Below are positions 47,535 to 55,823 of a DNA stretch of 64,000 bases, in pieces; positions within the stretch are counted from its first letter, which is position 1; the number at the start of each line of letters is the position of its first letter. Source of the DNA: Rhizobium redzepovicii (GTDB taxonomy: Bacteria > Pseudomonadota > Alphaproteobacteria > Rhizobiales > Rhizobiaceae); NCBI RefSeq assembly GCF_019793435.1, contig NZ_JAILYH010000003.1, forward strand, positions 186,001 to 250,000, written 5' to 3'. Position numbers and translations under genes: made by a program. A model generated the notes under the pieces. The model did no database searches and was not told the origin of the DNA. It saw only the letters and a program-made list of their open reading frames with translations.

Positions 47535-47975
47535 TTACTTTACCGTGATGGCAATACCGCTAAGATCGGCGTTGACCTGCAGGCCTACCTGCTTGCCTGA
47601 GAGTTCGAGTTGGGCGCCCTTGTCGTTGGTCATGACGATCACCTGGGCCCCTTTGCCGACGGCGCCGCCACCGCCCGCCGCACCGTATACCCCCGTCACA
47701 TCTTGGGCGCGGCGAATATGGTGAACGGTACCACGGAAATAGGTCTTAGAAGCTCCGAAGGCGAGGCCGCCCGAGATGCCGCCGACAGAGATGGGATAGC
47801 GGCGACCATGAAAGGTCAGCATGCCCTCGCCTCCAGAACCACCCACAAAGAAGGCCGCCTTGTAGACTGAGAAACTGATCTTACCGTCGTCGGCATACGC
47901 GGCGCCAGCAGCGCTGATTCCTGCTGCTGCGATAACCGCAGCCGCGACTGAACGAAATCCGGACGAAATCTTCAT
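47535..47975 (-). CDS. Secreted Gly-rich protein (DUF1134/EipA-like)
   Basis: A 146-residue exported protein with signal peptide 1-29 (Ala-Ala-Gly-Ala-Ala-Tyr-Ala). The mature domain is rich in Gly with beta-type stretches (Val-Gly-Gly-Ile-Ser-Gly-Gly-Leu-Ala-Phe-Gly, Thr-Gly-Val-Tyr-Gly-Ala-Ala-Gly-Gly-Gly-Gly, Ala-Gln-Leu-Glu-Leu-Ser-Gly). It is comparable in character to the C-terminal part of DUF1134/EipA envelope-integrity proteins, but the match is by pattern only. AGGAGACGC precedes the ATG. Likely periplasmic. Function unknown. Confidence 0.6.
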   Translation of the reverse strand: MKISSGFRSVAAAVIAAAGISAAGAAYADDGKISFSVYKAAFFVGGSGGEGMLTFHGRRYPISVGGISGGLAFGASKTYFRGTVHHIRRAQDVTGVYGAAGGGGAVGKGAQVIVMTNDKGAQLELSGKQVGLQVNADLSGIAITVK

Positions 47976-48387
47976 GATGCGTCTCCTAAAATCGAGGCTA
48001 ACCCAGCCAGGAGGGCACGTCAGCAGTATGCCAAAGTCACAGCTGAAACAGTATCGATCGTCAATAGTTCCAGACTCCAGCTGGGAGACGGCCGCCACGA
48101 AACGAGGTTGATAATAGTCTCGGTGGCCAGCCGATGGCAGCCAACGCTCGGCTCACTCAGCATTGCCGAAATCTCGAGCATTTGTCGATGATGGAAGGTG
48201 ATGTCGAGCGCCGAAATTGTCGTATTCATCCGGATACGATTTGCGCTGCCGCAGGAGTTCGCTCCGACCGACACCTTCTTCTAGGGGGGCGATGACAGGG
48301 GATTGGGCGACAACCGACGTCTGGCGATGGAGACTTTTGGGGCCGTACGCCCAGGTTTCATCTGGATGGCACTGTACCGCGCGATAT
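47976..48387. other. Intergenic, no gene recognised
   Basis: This 412-base gap separates the Gly-rich protein start from the DoxX-like stop, both on the minus strand. The minus-strand frames that span 48020-48476 are overlapping short frames with no shared family and no ribosome binding sites. The promoter for the Gly-rich protein must lie here. Confidence 0.4.
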
Positions 48388-48735
48388 TCAGGCATGGCCG
48401 GTGACACTCGCCAGTGCCAGGAGCAACAGGAACGCGAGAGGTGGCGGGAGCTCCCGATAGTTCCTGATACGAACAATGGCTACGATCGCGGCGAGCATAA
48501 TCGAGACGCCCAACGCGACCCCGATATATCGGGTGCCGGCTATCACCAAAAGCACCGCAGTTACGAGCTCGAAGGCGGCCGTGACCCAGCACCACCAGAA
48601 AGGAAATCCCAGTCGCACGAAACCCATGCGGATTTTCGGATGTCCACTTGCGTTGACGATGGCGCCGACGAGAAACGCGCCGGCGGCCAGCCAGATGAAT
48701 ATGGTACCGAGCGATGTGCTTGTGAAAATATTCAT
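48388..48735 (-). CDS. DoxX-like four-helix membrane protein
   Basis: A 115-residue integral membrane protein with four hydrophobic segments (about 8-27, 45-66, 66-86, 95-113) and a His-Pro-Lys-Ile-Arg loop near residue 32. This is the DoxX/DoxX_2 layout. DoxX-like proteins are linked to redox stress and thiol metabolism in other bacteria. It is transcribed leftward from a promoter overlapped by a TetR operator and faces away from the tetR gene. Stop is at 48388. Confidence 0.75.
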   Translation of the reverse strand: MNIFTSTSLGTIFIWLAAGAFLVGAIVNASGHPKIRMGFVRLGFPFWWCWVTAAFELVTAVLLVIAGTRYIGVALGVSIMLAAIVAIVRIRNYRELPPPLAFLLLLALASVTGHA

Positions 48736-48772
48736 TGGAAGTTCCGTCTAGGTCTTTTCGATATATCGATGT

Positions 48773-48801
48773 TAATTAATCTAGCAATGCTAGTTTGTCA
48801 A
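48773..48801 (-). promoter_or_regulatory. doxX promoter with TetR operator between the -35 and -10 boxes
   Basis: On the minus strand the -35 TTGACA (48801-48796) and -10 TAATTA (48778-48773) are 17 bases apart. Between them lies the palindrome CTAGCA-A-TGCTAG (48781-48793, 6-base arms). A dimeric TetR bound there would block RNA polymerase, so repression of doxX by the divergent tetR gene product is well supported. Confidence 0.75.
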
Positions 48802-48865
48802 TCAATGTTCCTTTTGATAATTTCGCGCCAGGAAAAATCGCGCGCATGAAGATTGGGGCACTGGG

Positions 48866-49438
48866 GTGGGTATCAGCGAACGCAAGGCTCGAGAGCGGGT
48901 CGACCGTGAACGCAGGATCGTCGTAGCTGCACGGACGATCGCAGAACGCGACGGCTGGGCTGCCGTCACGATCCGGCGTCTCGCCGAGGAGATAGAATAC
49001 AGCCAGCCAGTTCTCTATTCGCATTTCGAAAATCGCGATCAGATCGTCGGAGCAGTCGCGCTTGAAGGCTTCGGCGAATTGGCTGCGACGCTCCGCGCTG
49101 CGATCCACCCATCGTCCACGTCAAAGGCGCGAGTGGAAGACGTCGCAGCCGCCTATCTCGATTTCGCTTTCGCTTGCCCTGCGATGTACGAGGCGATGTT
49201 CGTCCTGCCGACTGGGCTCCACTTCGCCAGATCCGACACGCCAGCCCAACTTCGCGATGGCTTCGGAGCCATGGCGACGGTGATCGCGCCGTTCTCTCAG
49301 GATGTAGATACCGCTACCGAAACTTTCTGGGCGGCACTTCACGGTTTGGCGGAGCTTGAACGTCACGGCAGGATAAGACCCACTTTCCGGGCTCAACGTA
49401 TTACGCTCATCATGAAGATGGTGTCGGGTCAACTCTGA
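48866..49438 (+). CDS. TetR/AcrR-family regulator divergent from doxX
   Basis: A 190-residue TetR protein. The HTH reads Arg-Thr-Ile-Ala-Glu-Arg-Asp-Gly-Trp-Ala-Ala-Val-Thr, then Leu-Ala-Glu-Glu-Ile, then Gln-Pro-Val-Leu-Tyr-Ser-His-Phe-Glu-Asn. The ligand domain is a WHG-type (Tyr-Leu-Asp-Phe-Ala, Phe-Trp-Ala-Ala-Leu-His-Gly-Leu-Ala-Glu-Leu). The GTG at 48866 is used; an ATG at 48846 is out of frame. It presumably represses doxX through the palindrome at 48781-48793 and perhaps itself. Confidence 0.85.
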   Translation: MGISERKARERVDRERRIVVAARTIAERDGWAAVTIRRLAEEIEYSQPVLYSHFENRDQIVGAVALEGFGELAATLRAAIHPSSTSKARVEDVAAAYLDFAFACPAMYEAMFVLPTGLHFARSDTPAQLRDGFGAMATVIAPFSQDVDTATETFWAALHGLAELERHGRIRPTFRAQRITLIMKMVSGQL

Positions 49439-49514
49439 GAGCAGGGTCTTGCGATTAATCTGATCCCGCCTAAGTGGCTTGAAAAATGCCGGACAAGGCA
49501 AAGGCCTTAAGGCT

Positions 49515-49580
49515 AATGCATGTCGCCCGGAAGTGTGCAGCGGTTCCGGGGTAACGGCATGCATGAAAAAAGAGCTTTAG
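49515..49580. repeat. Intergenic repeat family A, third copy
   Basis: AATGCATGTCGCCCGGAAGTG, TGTGCAGCGGTTCC and ACGGCATGCATGAAAAAAG match the core of the copy at 18619-18726 (reverse orientation: ACGCATGTCGTT, GCACACTTTTGCGCG). Placed between the tetR stop and cysN. Confidence 0.6.
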
Positions 49581-49710
49581 GAGTTTGGCCGCTTCGGGCC
49601 GAAAGCCGGCGTGCAACGTCCGAGGATCTGCTCGATTTCAACGCTGAAATGCGACAGCGCCGTTCGCGAGGAATCCGCCAGTCCGCAGCCTGCGGATTCG
49701 GCCTCACAGA

Positions 49711-49733
49711 AGGGGCCAGTTTTGCTGGCCCCT
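49711..49733 (-). terminator. Terminator of the cysH-cysD-cysN operon
   Basis: AGGGGCCAG (49711-49719) pairs exactly with CTGGCCCCT (49725-49733). On the minus strand it lies 10 bases after the cysN stop and is followed by TTCTG. Confidence 0.75.
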
Positions 49734-49742
49734 TATCTCTCA

Positions 49743-51239
49743 TCAGATATCGCTTGCAGCGCTCGACCAGAGGTCGGCTGCTTCGGCCGCCGTCATGCGG
49801 CGCACCTCGGCTTCATGGCTGCGGCTGGCGAAGAGTTCGCTGGCCATGATCTGCTCGGCAAGATCGGCCGGGAGCGAGAGGATGACGCGGCCTTCGCCAT
49901 TGTGCAGGCCGCCGAGTTCCGTGCGCTTGCCTGTCACCATGCCGCCGGCGACCGTGTTGTTGGTCTCCGGGTCGATCAGGATGAAGGAGCCGGACAGCCG
50001 GTTCTGCTCATAGGGGTCGAAGATCGCCGCTTCGTCGAAGACAAGCCGGACTTTGCCGATAGCGTTCATGTAGAGCCGCTGGGCGGCAGTCCAGGTGCCG
50101 GTCTTCAGCTCGAGCTGGCTGAGCGGCTGCACCTGGACGCGCTGGCGCCGCGAACCGCTCTTCAGCCAGTAGCGTTTGCCGGGCTCGATGCCCTCGGGCT
50201 GCAGCGCGACGATCTGCGCGTCGAAAGCAAGGCCGACCTGCGGCTGAGCGTCGATCGAGACGATCATGTCGCCGCGCGCCACATCGACCTGGCGATCGAG
50301 CACCAGCGTGATCGCATCACCGGCGACGGCAGCGTTGCGCACCAGATCGAAGGTAACGATCTTGGAGACATTGGCGACCATGCCGGATGGCAGGATCATG
50401 ACGCTGTCGCCCGGCTTGACCGAGCCGCCGGCAACCGTGCCCTGATAGCCGCGGAAGCTTTCGCCCGGGCGCGAGACGCGCTGCACCGACAGGCGGAAGC
50501 CGACCGTCTGCGACGAGCGCACGGTCGCAAGCTCCAGCGTCTCCACCAGTGTCGGGCCGCTGTACCAAGGCATGGCGGCCTGGCCGGAATAGACGACGTT
50601 TTCGCCCTTAAGCGCCGACATCGGAATGGCGGTGATCTGCTTGACGCCGAGCGACAGCGCAAATTCCCGGAATTCATGGCTGATCTTGTCGAAGCCGGCG
50701 CGGTCGTAGCCCGTCAGGTCGATCTTGTTGACGGCAAGCACGAATTGCTTGATGCCGAGCAGCGAAGCGATCGTCGCGTGACGGCGTGTCTGCTCGAGAA
50801 TGCCGAAGCGCGCATCGACCAGCAGGATGGCGAGATCGGCGGTCGAGGCGCCGGTCGCCATGTTGCGGGTATATTGCTCGTGGCCGGGCGTGTCGGCGAC
50901 GATGAAGGAGCGCTTGTCGGTCGAGAAATAGCGATAGGCGACATCGATGGTGATGCCCTGCTCGCGCTCGGCCTGCAGGCCGTCGAGCAACAGCGCGAAG
51001 TCGGGCAGGCCGAGATCGTTCTGCTTGCCGGTGGAATCGCGCTGCAGCGTGGCGGCCTGGTCTTCCTTGACCGCCTTGGTGTCCCAGAGCAGGCGGCCGA
51101 TCAGGGTCGACTTGCCGTCATCGACGCTGCCGCAGGTAATCAGGCGCAGCGGGCGCGTGTCGCGCTGGGCCTTCTGCGGCTCGGCGGCGGGCAGGCTGAC
51201 GACGGTGGCGGCCGAGACGGCGGTTTGGGCTGCGGTCAT
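49743..51239 (-). CDS. cysN: Sulfate adenylyltransferase subunit 1 (GTPase)
   Basis: A 498-residue EF-Tu-like GTPase that drives ATP sulfurylase. It has the P-loop Gly-Ser-Val-Asp-Asp-Gly-Lys-Ser-Thr, G3 Asp-Thr-Pro-Gly-His-Glu and G4 Asn-Lys-Ile-Asp, followed by translation-factor beta-barrel domains. With CysD it converts sulfate and ATP to adenosine 5'-phosphosulfate (APS). It ends without a CysC (APS kinase) extension, unlike the fused NodQ/CysNC form. ATG 51239 is 1 base from the CysD stop (51241-51243); the frame is open to 51344, but that part overlaps cysD and is rejected. Last gene of the operon. Confidence 0.95.
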   Translation of the reverse strand: MTAAQTAVSAATVVSLPAAEPQKAQRDTRPLRLITCGSVDDGKSTLIGRLLWDTKAVKEDQAATLQRDSTGKQNDLGLPDFALLLDGLQAEREQGITIDVAYRYFSTDKRSFIVADTPGHEQYTRNMATGASTADLAILLVDARFGILEQTRRHATIASLLGIKQFVLAVNKIDLTGYDRAGFDKISHEFREFALSLGVKQITAIPMSALKGENVVYSGQAAMPWYSGPTLVETLELATVRSSQTVGFRLSVQRVSRPGESFRGYQGTVAGGSVKPGDSVMILPSGMVANVSKIVTFDLVRNAAVAGDAITLVLDRQVDVARGDMIVSIDAQPQVGLAFDAQIVALQPEGIEPGKRYWLKSGSRRQRVQVQPLSQLELKTGTWTAAQRLYMNAIGKVRLVFDEAAIFDPYEQNRLSGSFILIDPETNNTVAGGMVTGKRTELGGLHNGEGRVILSLPADLAEQIMASELFASRSHEAEVRRMTAAEAADLWSSAASDI

Positions 51240-51240
51240 C

Positions 51241-52194
51241 TCAGAAATATCCTTCACGCTTCTTCTTTTCCATGGAGCCGGACTGGTCGCGGTCGATGGC
51301 GCGGCCCTGGCGTTCGGACACCGTTGCGATTTCGAGTTCGGCAATCACCTCTTCGAGGGTGGTGGCCTGTGAGCGGATGGCGCCGGTCAGCGGGAAGTCG
51401 CCGAGCGTGCGGAAGCGGATCATGCCCTCCTGGCGCACTTCGCCGGGCAGCAGTTCGAGACGCGGATCCTCGGCCAGGATCATCATGCCGTCGCGCTCAA
51501 CGAAGGGCCGCTTCTTGGCGTAATAGAGCGGCACCAGCGGAATGTCCTCAGCCTGGATGTAGCGCCAGATATCGACCTCCGTCCAGTTCGACAGCGGGAA
51601 GGCGCGGACGCTCTCGCCCTTGCGGATCATGCCGTTATAGACGTTCCAGAGTTCCGGCCGCTGGTTGCGCGGGTCCCAGCGATGGTCGGGCGTGCGGAAG
51701 GAATAGATGCGCTCCTTGGCGCGGCTGGCTTCCTCGTCGCGCCGCGCGCCGCCGAAGGCGGCGTCGAACTGGCCGGCATCGAGCGCCTGGCGGAGGCCCT
51801 CGGTCTTCATGATGTCGGTGAAGGCAGCCGATCCATGGGTGAAGGGCGTGATGTTTTCGGCCGCACCGCGCGGATTGATGTGCTCGATCAGGTCGAGATC
51901 GTACTTCCTAGCGGTCTCGTCGCGGAAAGCGATCATCTCCCGGAATTTCCAGCCGGTGTTCACATGCAGGAGCGGGAAGGGCACGCGGCCGGGATAGAAG
52001 GCCTTGCGCGCCAGATGCAGCAGCACCGAGGAGTCCTTGCCGATCGAATAGAGCATGACGGGACGCTCGAATTCGGCCGCGACCTCGCGAAAGATATGGA
52101 TGGATTCGTTTTCCAGCGCCTTCAGATGCGGGTCGAGTGGCGCCTTGGCGCTCTGGGGATTGCTGAGTTCCGTATCCGGACGGCTATCGGGCAT
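51241..52194 (-). CDS. cysD: Sulfate adenylyltransferase subunit 2
   Basis: A 317-residue PP-loop pyrophosphatase-type subunit. The motif [14 protein letters not shown] near residue 50 is the family form of the SGGKDS loop. Later blocks are [25 protein letters not shown] and [14 protein letters not shown]. It forms APS together with CysN. ATG 52194 has a GGAG at spacing 7. The cysH gene lies upstream on the same strand (113-base gap). Confidence 0.95.
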   Translation of the reverse strand: MPDSRPDTELSNPQSAKAPLDPHLKALENESIHIFREVAAEFERPVMLYSIGKDSSVLLHLARKAFYPGRVPFPLLHVNTGWKFREMIAFRDETARKYDLDLIEHINPRGAAENITPFTHGSAAFTDIMKTEGLRQALDAGQFDAAFGGARRDEEASRAKERIYSFRTPDHRWDPRNQRPELWNVYNGMIRKGESVRAFPLSNWTEVDIWRYIQAEDIPLVPLYYAKKRPFVERDGMMILAEDPRLELLPGEVRQEGMIRFRTLGDFPLTGAIRSQATTLEEVIAELEIATVSERQGRAIDRDQSGSMEKKKREGYF

Positions 52195-52307
52195 GTTTTA
52201 CTCCAGACTGTCGATCCTTTGCGGTTCGCCGCAAAGCAGTTCCTGATGCTGGCTTTCCCAAGGCTGCGGCGGTGGCAGCGCCCGGGTTCGGTAAGCCGTG
52301 AAGTTGA

Positions 52308-53066
52308 TTATTGTGCGGCGATGACGGCGGCCTCTTCGGCGACATGCAGGCCGCATTCGCGCGTCTCGTCCTGCTCCCACCACCAGCGACCGGCGCGTTC
52401 CGGCTCGCCGGGCTTGATCGCCCGGGTGCAGGGCTCGCAGCCGATCGAGGGATAGCCGCGGGCATGCAGCGGATTGACCGGAACGCCGTTGTCGGACACG
52501 AAGGCCTTGATCGCCTCCAAGTCCCAATCGGCGAGCGGATTGACCTTCAAGAGGTGCCGTTCGGCGTCGTATTCGGCAAAGGGCGTCTCGGCGCGGTTGG
52601 CCGATTGGCCGCGGCGCAGGCCGGTGATCCAGATCGTTGCCCCTTCGAGTGCGCGCGCAAGCGGCTTCAGCTTGCGCACGCCACAACAGGCATGCCTGGC
52701 TTCGACGCTCTCGTAGAAACCGTTGAGGCCATACTGCGCCGCATAGGCGTCGATATCGGCCTTCTCGGGCTCGTAGCGCTGGATCTTTACGTCGTACTGG
52801 CTTTCCGTCTCGGTAATCAGCGACAGCGTCTCGGCAAACAGCCGGCCGGTCTGCAGCGTCGCAATATCGATCGGCAGGCGGTGCGTGCCGATCTCGGCGG
52901 TGATCACCTGGTCCTCGATGCCGAGCGAGGTGGTGAACACCACGCGGCCCCCGAGGCCGGAGACCAGCGACAGACGTCCGGCCAGGTCGAGACCTGCCAG
53001 CTTGTCGTTCAGCGCCTCGGCTTCGGCAATGGGCCCTTCTTCCGCAATCGTATTGATAACAGTCAT
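52308..53066 (-). CDS. cysH: APS-type phosphoadenylyl/adenylyl-sulfate reductase
   Basis: A 252-residue sulfonucleotide reductase. It has Leu-Gly-Ile-Glu-Asp-Gln-Val-Ile-Thr-Ala near residue 50. The cysteines Cys127-Cys128 and Cys210-x-x-Cys213 form the CC...CxxC set that binds a [4Fe-4S] cluster in assimilatory APS reductases, and Cys238 (Arg-Glu-Cys-Gly-Leu-His) is the nucleophile. This set points to APS as substrate, not PAPS, in keeping with the missing cysC. It reduces APS to sulfite with thioredoxin. ATG 53066 follows AGGATTCTC. First gene of the operon cysH-cysD-cysN. Confidence 0.94.
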   Translation of the reverse strand: MTVINTIAEEGPIAEAEALNDKLAGLDLAGRLSLVSGLGGRVVFTTSLGIEDQVITAEIGTHRLPIDIATLQTGRLFAETLSLITETESQYDVKIQRYEPEKADIDAYAAQYGLNGFYESVEARHACCGVRKLKPLARALEGATIWITGLRRGQSANRAETPFAEYDAERHLLKVNPLADWDLEAIKAFVSDNGVPVNPLHARGYPSIGCEPCTRAIKPGEPERAGRWWWEQDETRECGLHVAEEAAVIAAQ

Positions 53067-53485
53067 GAGAATCCTGTCCTTTGTTGACGGGAGTATCGCA
53101 GTTCAATCCTGGATCGGACAGAAAAAGGGATTTCGAAAGCTGCGGCCAGAGGAGCAAATATCTCTCCGAAGCTGCCGCAATGCAAAAAAACAGCCGCCCG
53201 GGGACAAAAATCCCCGCGAACAACTGGTATGTCTATAAAAATAGTAGAGTTACACGCGGCCTGTCAATCCGAAATCTGAAGTGATGCCGAAAAAGGTGCA
53301 GAAAGGGCGGTTTAAGCGTAGATTGTGACAGTTCGGCCGAGAGGGAAAAACAAGGCCGAAAACGCTTAGTCCTCAAGGCTTTCTCCGGCGCGTTCAAATT
53401 CCGTTCATGCTGGTTGTGCCATAGAGGCGAAAGTAATTCCGTAGCGGCGCGGAGATTCGCGCCGCCTGTGTGTCGATGGTCTGAG
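53067..53485. promoter_or_regulatory. Divergent region between cysH and the Rrf2 gene
   Basis: This 419-base region holds the promoters of both genes. An AT-rich dyad, TCTAT-aaaa-ATAGTAGA (53232-53248), sits about 165-180 bases upstream of cysH and is a candidate regulator site. No riboswitch or further gene is visible. Exact boxes could not be fixed by eye. Confidence 0.45.
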
Positions 53486-53932
53486 ATGATTACGCAAAAG
53501 GCGAAATATGCGCTGCGGGCGCTGACGGTTCTGGCGGATGCCGATGCCGACGAACCGGTGATGATTTCCGATATCGCCGCCCAGCAGAAGATCCCGAAAA
53601 AGTTCCTCGAACAGATCCTGCTCGACCTGAAGCATCACGGCATCGTCGTCAGCCGTCGCGGCAAGCAGGGCGGTTATCTCTTGCTGAAGCCCGCCCACAC
53701 CATCACCTTCGGCGAGATCCTGCGCATCATCGACGGCCCGATCGCGCCGCTGCCGTGCCTGTCGATCACCGCCTACCGCCGGTGCGACGATTGCGACGGC
53801 GAACAGAACTGCCAGATCCGTCACGTCTTCGCCAAGGTCGCCGACGCCACCCGCAAGGTGCTGTTCTCGACAACCATCGCCGACGCCGTCGGCCCAAGAC
53901 ACGGCGCCGAAGTCACCCGGCTGCTGGCCTAA
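53486..53932 (+). CDS. Rrf2-family transcriptional regulator with four cysteines
   Basis: A 148-residue winged-helix regulator. The Rrf2 signature is Ala-Lys-Tyr-Ala-Leu-Arg-Ala-Leu, then Gln-Gln-Lys-Ile-Pro-Lys-Lys-Phe-Leu-Glu-Gln-Ile-Leu and Gly-Lys-Gln-Gly-Gly-Tyr. The C-terminal segment has Cys91, Cys100, Cys103 and Cys109, close to the Cys pattern of IscR/NsrR Fe-S proteins but with an extra Cys and different spacing. It may be a cysteine- or Fe-S-dependent regulator of the adjacent sulfur assimilation genes, by analogy to CymR and rhizobial CysB-independent control (inference). ATG 53486 is used; the frame opens at 53414. Divergent from cysH. Confidence 0.85.
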   Translation: MITQKAKYALRALTVLADADADEPVMISDIAAQQKIPKKFLEQILLDLKHHGIVVSRRGKQGGYLLLKPAHTITFGEILRIIDGPIAPLPCLSITAYRRCDDCDGEQNCQIRHVFAKVADATRKVLFSTTIADAVGPRHGAEVTRLLA

Positions 53933-54003
53933 GCGGCTTTGGCCGGCTATCCCCGGTGCGGTCGCGCGTCTTTTGCTGGGGCAGCGAGACCGGTATCTCC
54001 ACC

Positions 54004-54765
54004 CTACGGGCGTAGACCTCCTAGCGTATAGCCGCCATCGACGGTGATTTCTTGCCCGGTGACGAAGGCGGCATCATGGGAAAGCAACCAGGCGACAGTA
54101 CCTGCGATATCTTCTGACGTTCCATTTCGCCGAAGCGGTGTGTGGGCGGCTAGCCTTGCAGCAAAAGCCGGATCGATAACATCATCCGCCATAGGTGTGA
54201 GAATAATCCCTGGATTGATGGCATTGATCCTGACGTTGCGAGGTCCTTGCTCCGCCGCCAGGGTCCGCATCATCGCAAGCAACGCCCCCTTCGTGCTGGC
54301 ATAGGCTCCAGCACCCGGCATCACGCCGGCTGCTGTCAACGAGGCGTTGATGAGAATGCTGCCGCCTTTCAGGAAGGGCAGGCACTGTTTGATCGTGAAG
54401 AAGGTACCCTTGAGATTGGTGTCGATCAGCGCGTCGAAATCGTCTCCATCCGTCACTGCCAACGGTTTGAATTCGCCGAGAACTCCGGCATTGGCAAAGA
54501 CCGCATCCAGCCGTCCGAAGCGTGCGATCGTCTTCTCGACAATCGCGGCGACGGCTTCATTGTCGGCGATATCGCCGGCAATTGCGATGGCCGCACCGCC
54601 TGATGCCTCGATCTCTCCAAGCAGTCGATTGATCGGCTCGGGGCGGCGTCCGACGAGGACGAGCTCGGCTCCTTCCGCCACTAGGCGAAGGGCGGCGGCC
54701 CGGCCCATCCCCGTTCCAGCACCTGTAATGAGAACTGTTTTGCCGATGAACCGGGTTCGCGTCAT
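54004..54765 (-). CDS. Short-chain dehydrogenase/reductase divergent from a LysR regulator
   Basis: A 253-residue classical SDR. Cofactor motif Thr-Gly-Ala-Gly-Thr-Gly-Met-Gly, then Asn-Ala-Gly (Phe-Ala-Asn-Ala-Gly), active-site Ser (Ile-Asn-Ala-Ser) and Tyr-Ala-Ser-Thr-Lys. The C-terminal Val-Thr-Gly-Gln-Glu-Ile-Thr-Val-Asp-Gly-Gly is canonical. Substrate unknown. AGGAGC precedes ATG 54765. It faces the LysR gene across a 100-base gap and is the probable target of that regulator. Confidence 0.9.
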   Translation of the reverse strand: MTRTRFIGKTVLITGAGTGMGRAAALRLVAEGAELVLVGRRPEPINRLLGEIEASGGAAIAIAGDIADNEAVAAIVEKTIARFGRLDAVFANAGVLGEFKPLAVTDGDDFDALIDTNLKGTFFTIKQCLPFLKGGSILINASLTAAGVMPGAGAYASTKGALLAMMRTLAAEQGPRNVRINAINPGIILTPMADDVIDPAFAARLAAHTPLRRNGTSEDIAGTVAWLLSHDAAFVTGQEITVDGGYTLGGLRP

Positions 54766-54865
54766 GTCTTGCTCCTTGAATGATTGCGTCGAGGCGGTTG
54801 TAATTCGAGCACTTACTCATGATAATTGGGGAAAATACGCGATCATTTAAAAGCAGAAGTATTGA

Positions 54866-55780
54866 ATGGGTCTCTTTCGTTCCATGCAGGTATTTGTCAC
54901 AACCGTCCAGGAAGGCTCGATGAGCGCAGCATCGGGCAAGCTTGGCATCTCGCCGGCAATGGTCGGGCAACACGTCGCCGCACTGGAGGAACGGCTGGGT
55001 ACGCGCCTCCTCAACCGAACCACGCGTCGGCAGAGCCTGACGGATTTCGGCAAGAGCTATGTCGAGCAGTGCCGGGATATTCTGGAGCGGGTGGCTATTG
55101 CGGATCAGGACGCCGAGGCATCGCAGACGAAACCGCGCGGCCTCTTGAAGGTCACGGCGCCGGCGACGTTCGGGGCGGAGGTGCTGATGCCGGCTTTGCA
55201 ACGCTACCGAGAGATCGCTCCCGAGGTGATGCTGGATATTACCTTGACCGATCGTAACGTCGATATCGTCGAGGAAGGTTTCGACATCGCGATCCGCATC
55301 GGGGACCTGCCCGACAGCCGCCTCATCGCGCGTCAGCTCGCTCCCTATCGAATGATGATTTGCGCGTCACCGGATTACCTCGCTCGACATGGAAATCCTG
55401 CCCATCCAAGCGCGCTTTCCGGCCACGAAACCGTTGGTTTCACCCCGGCGGCGCGCTCGCCCTGGAGGCTGTCGAAAGGCAAGGATGAGGTCGAGGTCGC
55501 GCCCAGATTGTCGATCACCGTCAATAGCGGTCAGGCCGTGCGCATGGCCGCTCGTGCCGGATTGGGTGTCGTTATGCAGCCTGCCATCCTGCTGGCTTCG
55601 GATATCCGGGCCGGCCTTCTCGTCCAGCTCTTCCCCGATTGGCATCTGCGTGAGCGGCCTATGTCACTCGTCTATCACCGGGATCGGCGCATGACGCCAC
55701 GCGTGCGAAGCATCATCTCATTCGTCGTTGCGGAGTTTGGAGCAGAGCCGGAGAGTCCGGCAAATCGCCCTGCCGAGTGA
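54866..55780 (+). CDS. LysR-type transcriptional regulator
   Basis: A 304-residue LTTR. N-terminal HTH: Phe-Val-Thr-Thr-Val-Gln-Glu-Gly-Ser-Met-Ser-Ala-Ala-Ser-Gly-Lys-Leu-Gly-Ile-Ser, recognition helix Met-Val-Gly-Gln-His-Val-Ala-Ala-Leu-Glu. The substrate-binding domain begins near residue 90 with Gly-Leu-Leu-Lys-Val-Thr-Ala-Pro. A dyad ATGAT (54819-54823) / ATCAT (54842-54846) lies in the gap to the SDR gene and is compatible with an LTTR box. It likely activates the SDR gene in response to the SDR's substrate. The LysR subgroup fits those that control oxidoreductases. Confidence 0.88.
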   Translation: MGLFRSMQVFVTTVQEGSMSAASGKLGISPAMVGQHVAALEERLGTRLLNRTTRRQSLTDFGKSYVEQCRDILERVAIADQDAEASQTKPRGLLKVTAPATFGAEVLMPALQRYREIAPEVMLDITLTDRNVDIVEEGFDIAIRIGDLPDSRLIARQLAPYRMMICASPDYLARHGNPAHPSALSGHETVGFTPAARSPWRLSKGKDEVEVAPRLSITVNSGQAVRMAARAGLGVVMQPAILLASDIRAGLLVQLFPDWHLRERPMSLVYHRDRRMTPRVRSIISFVVAEFGAEPESPANRPAE

Positions 55781-55823
55781 CCGCAATCGATGCCTTGGGC
55801 CGACGTCACGCCTGGTGGCGTGA

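Noticed and set aside
49611..51812. Plus-strand 733-codon frame over cysN and cysD
   Set aside because: Antisense to two well-supported genes; no ribosome binding site or domain.
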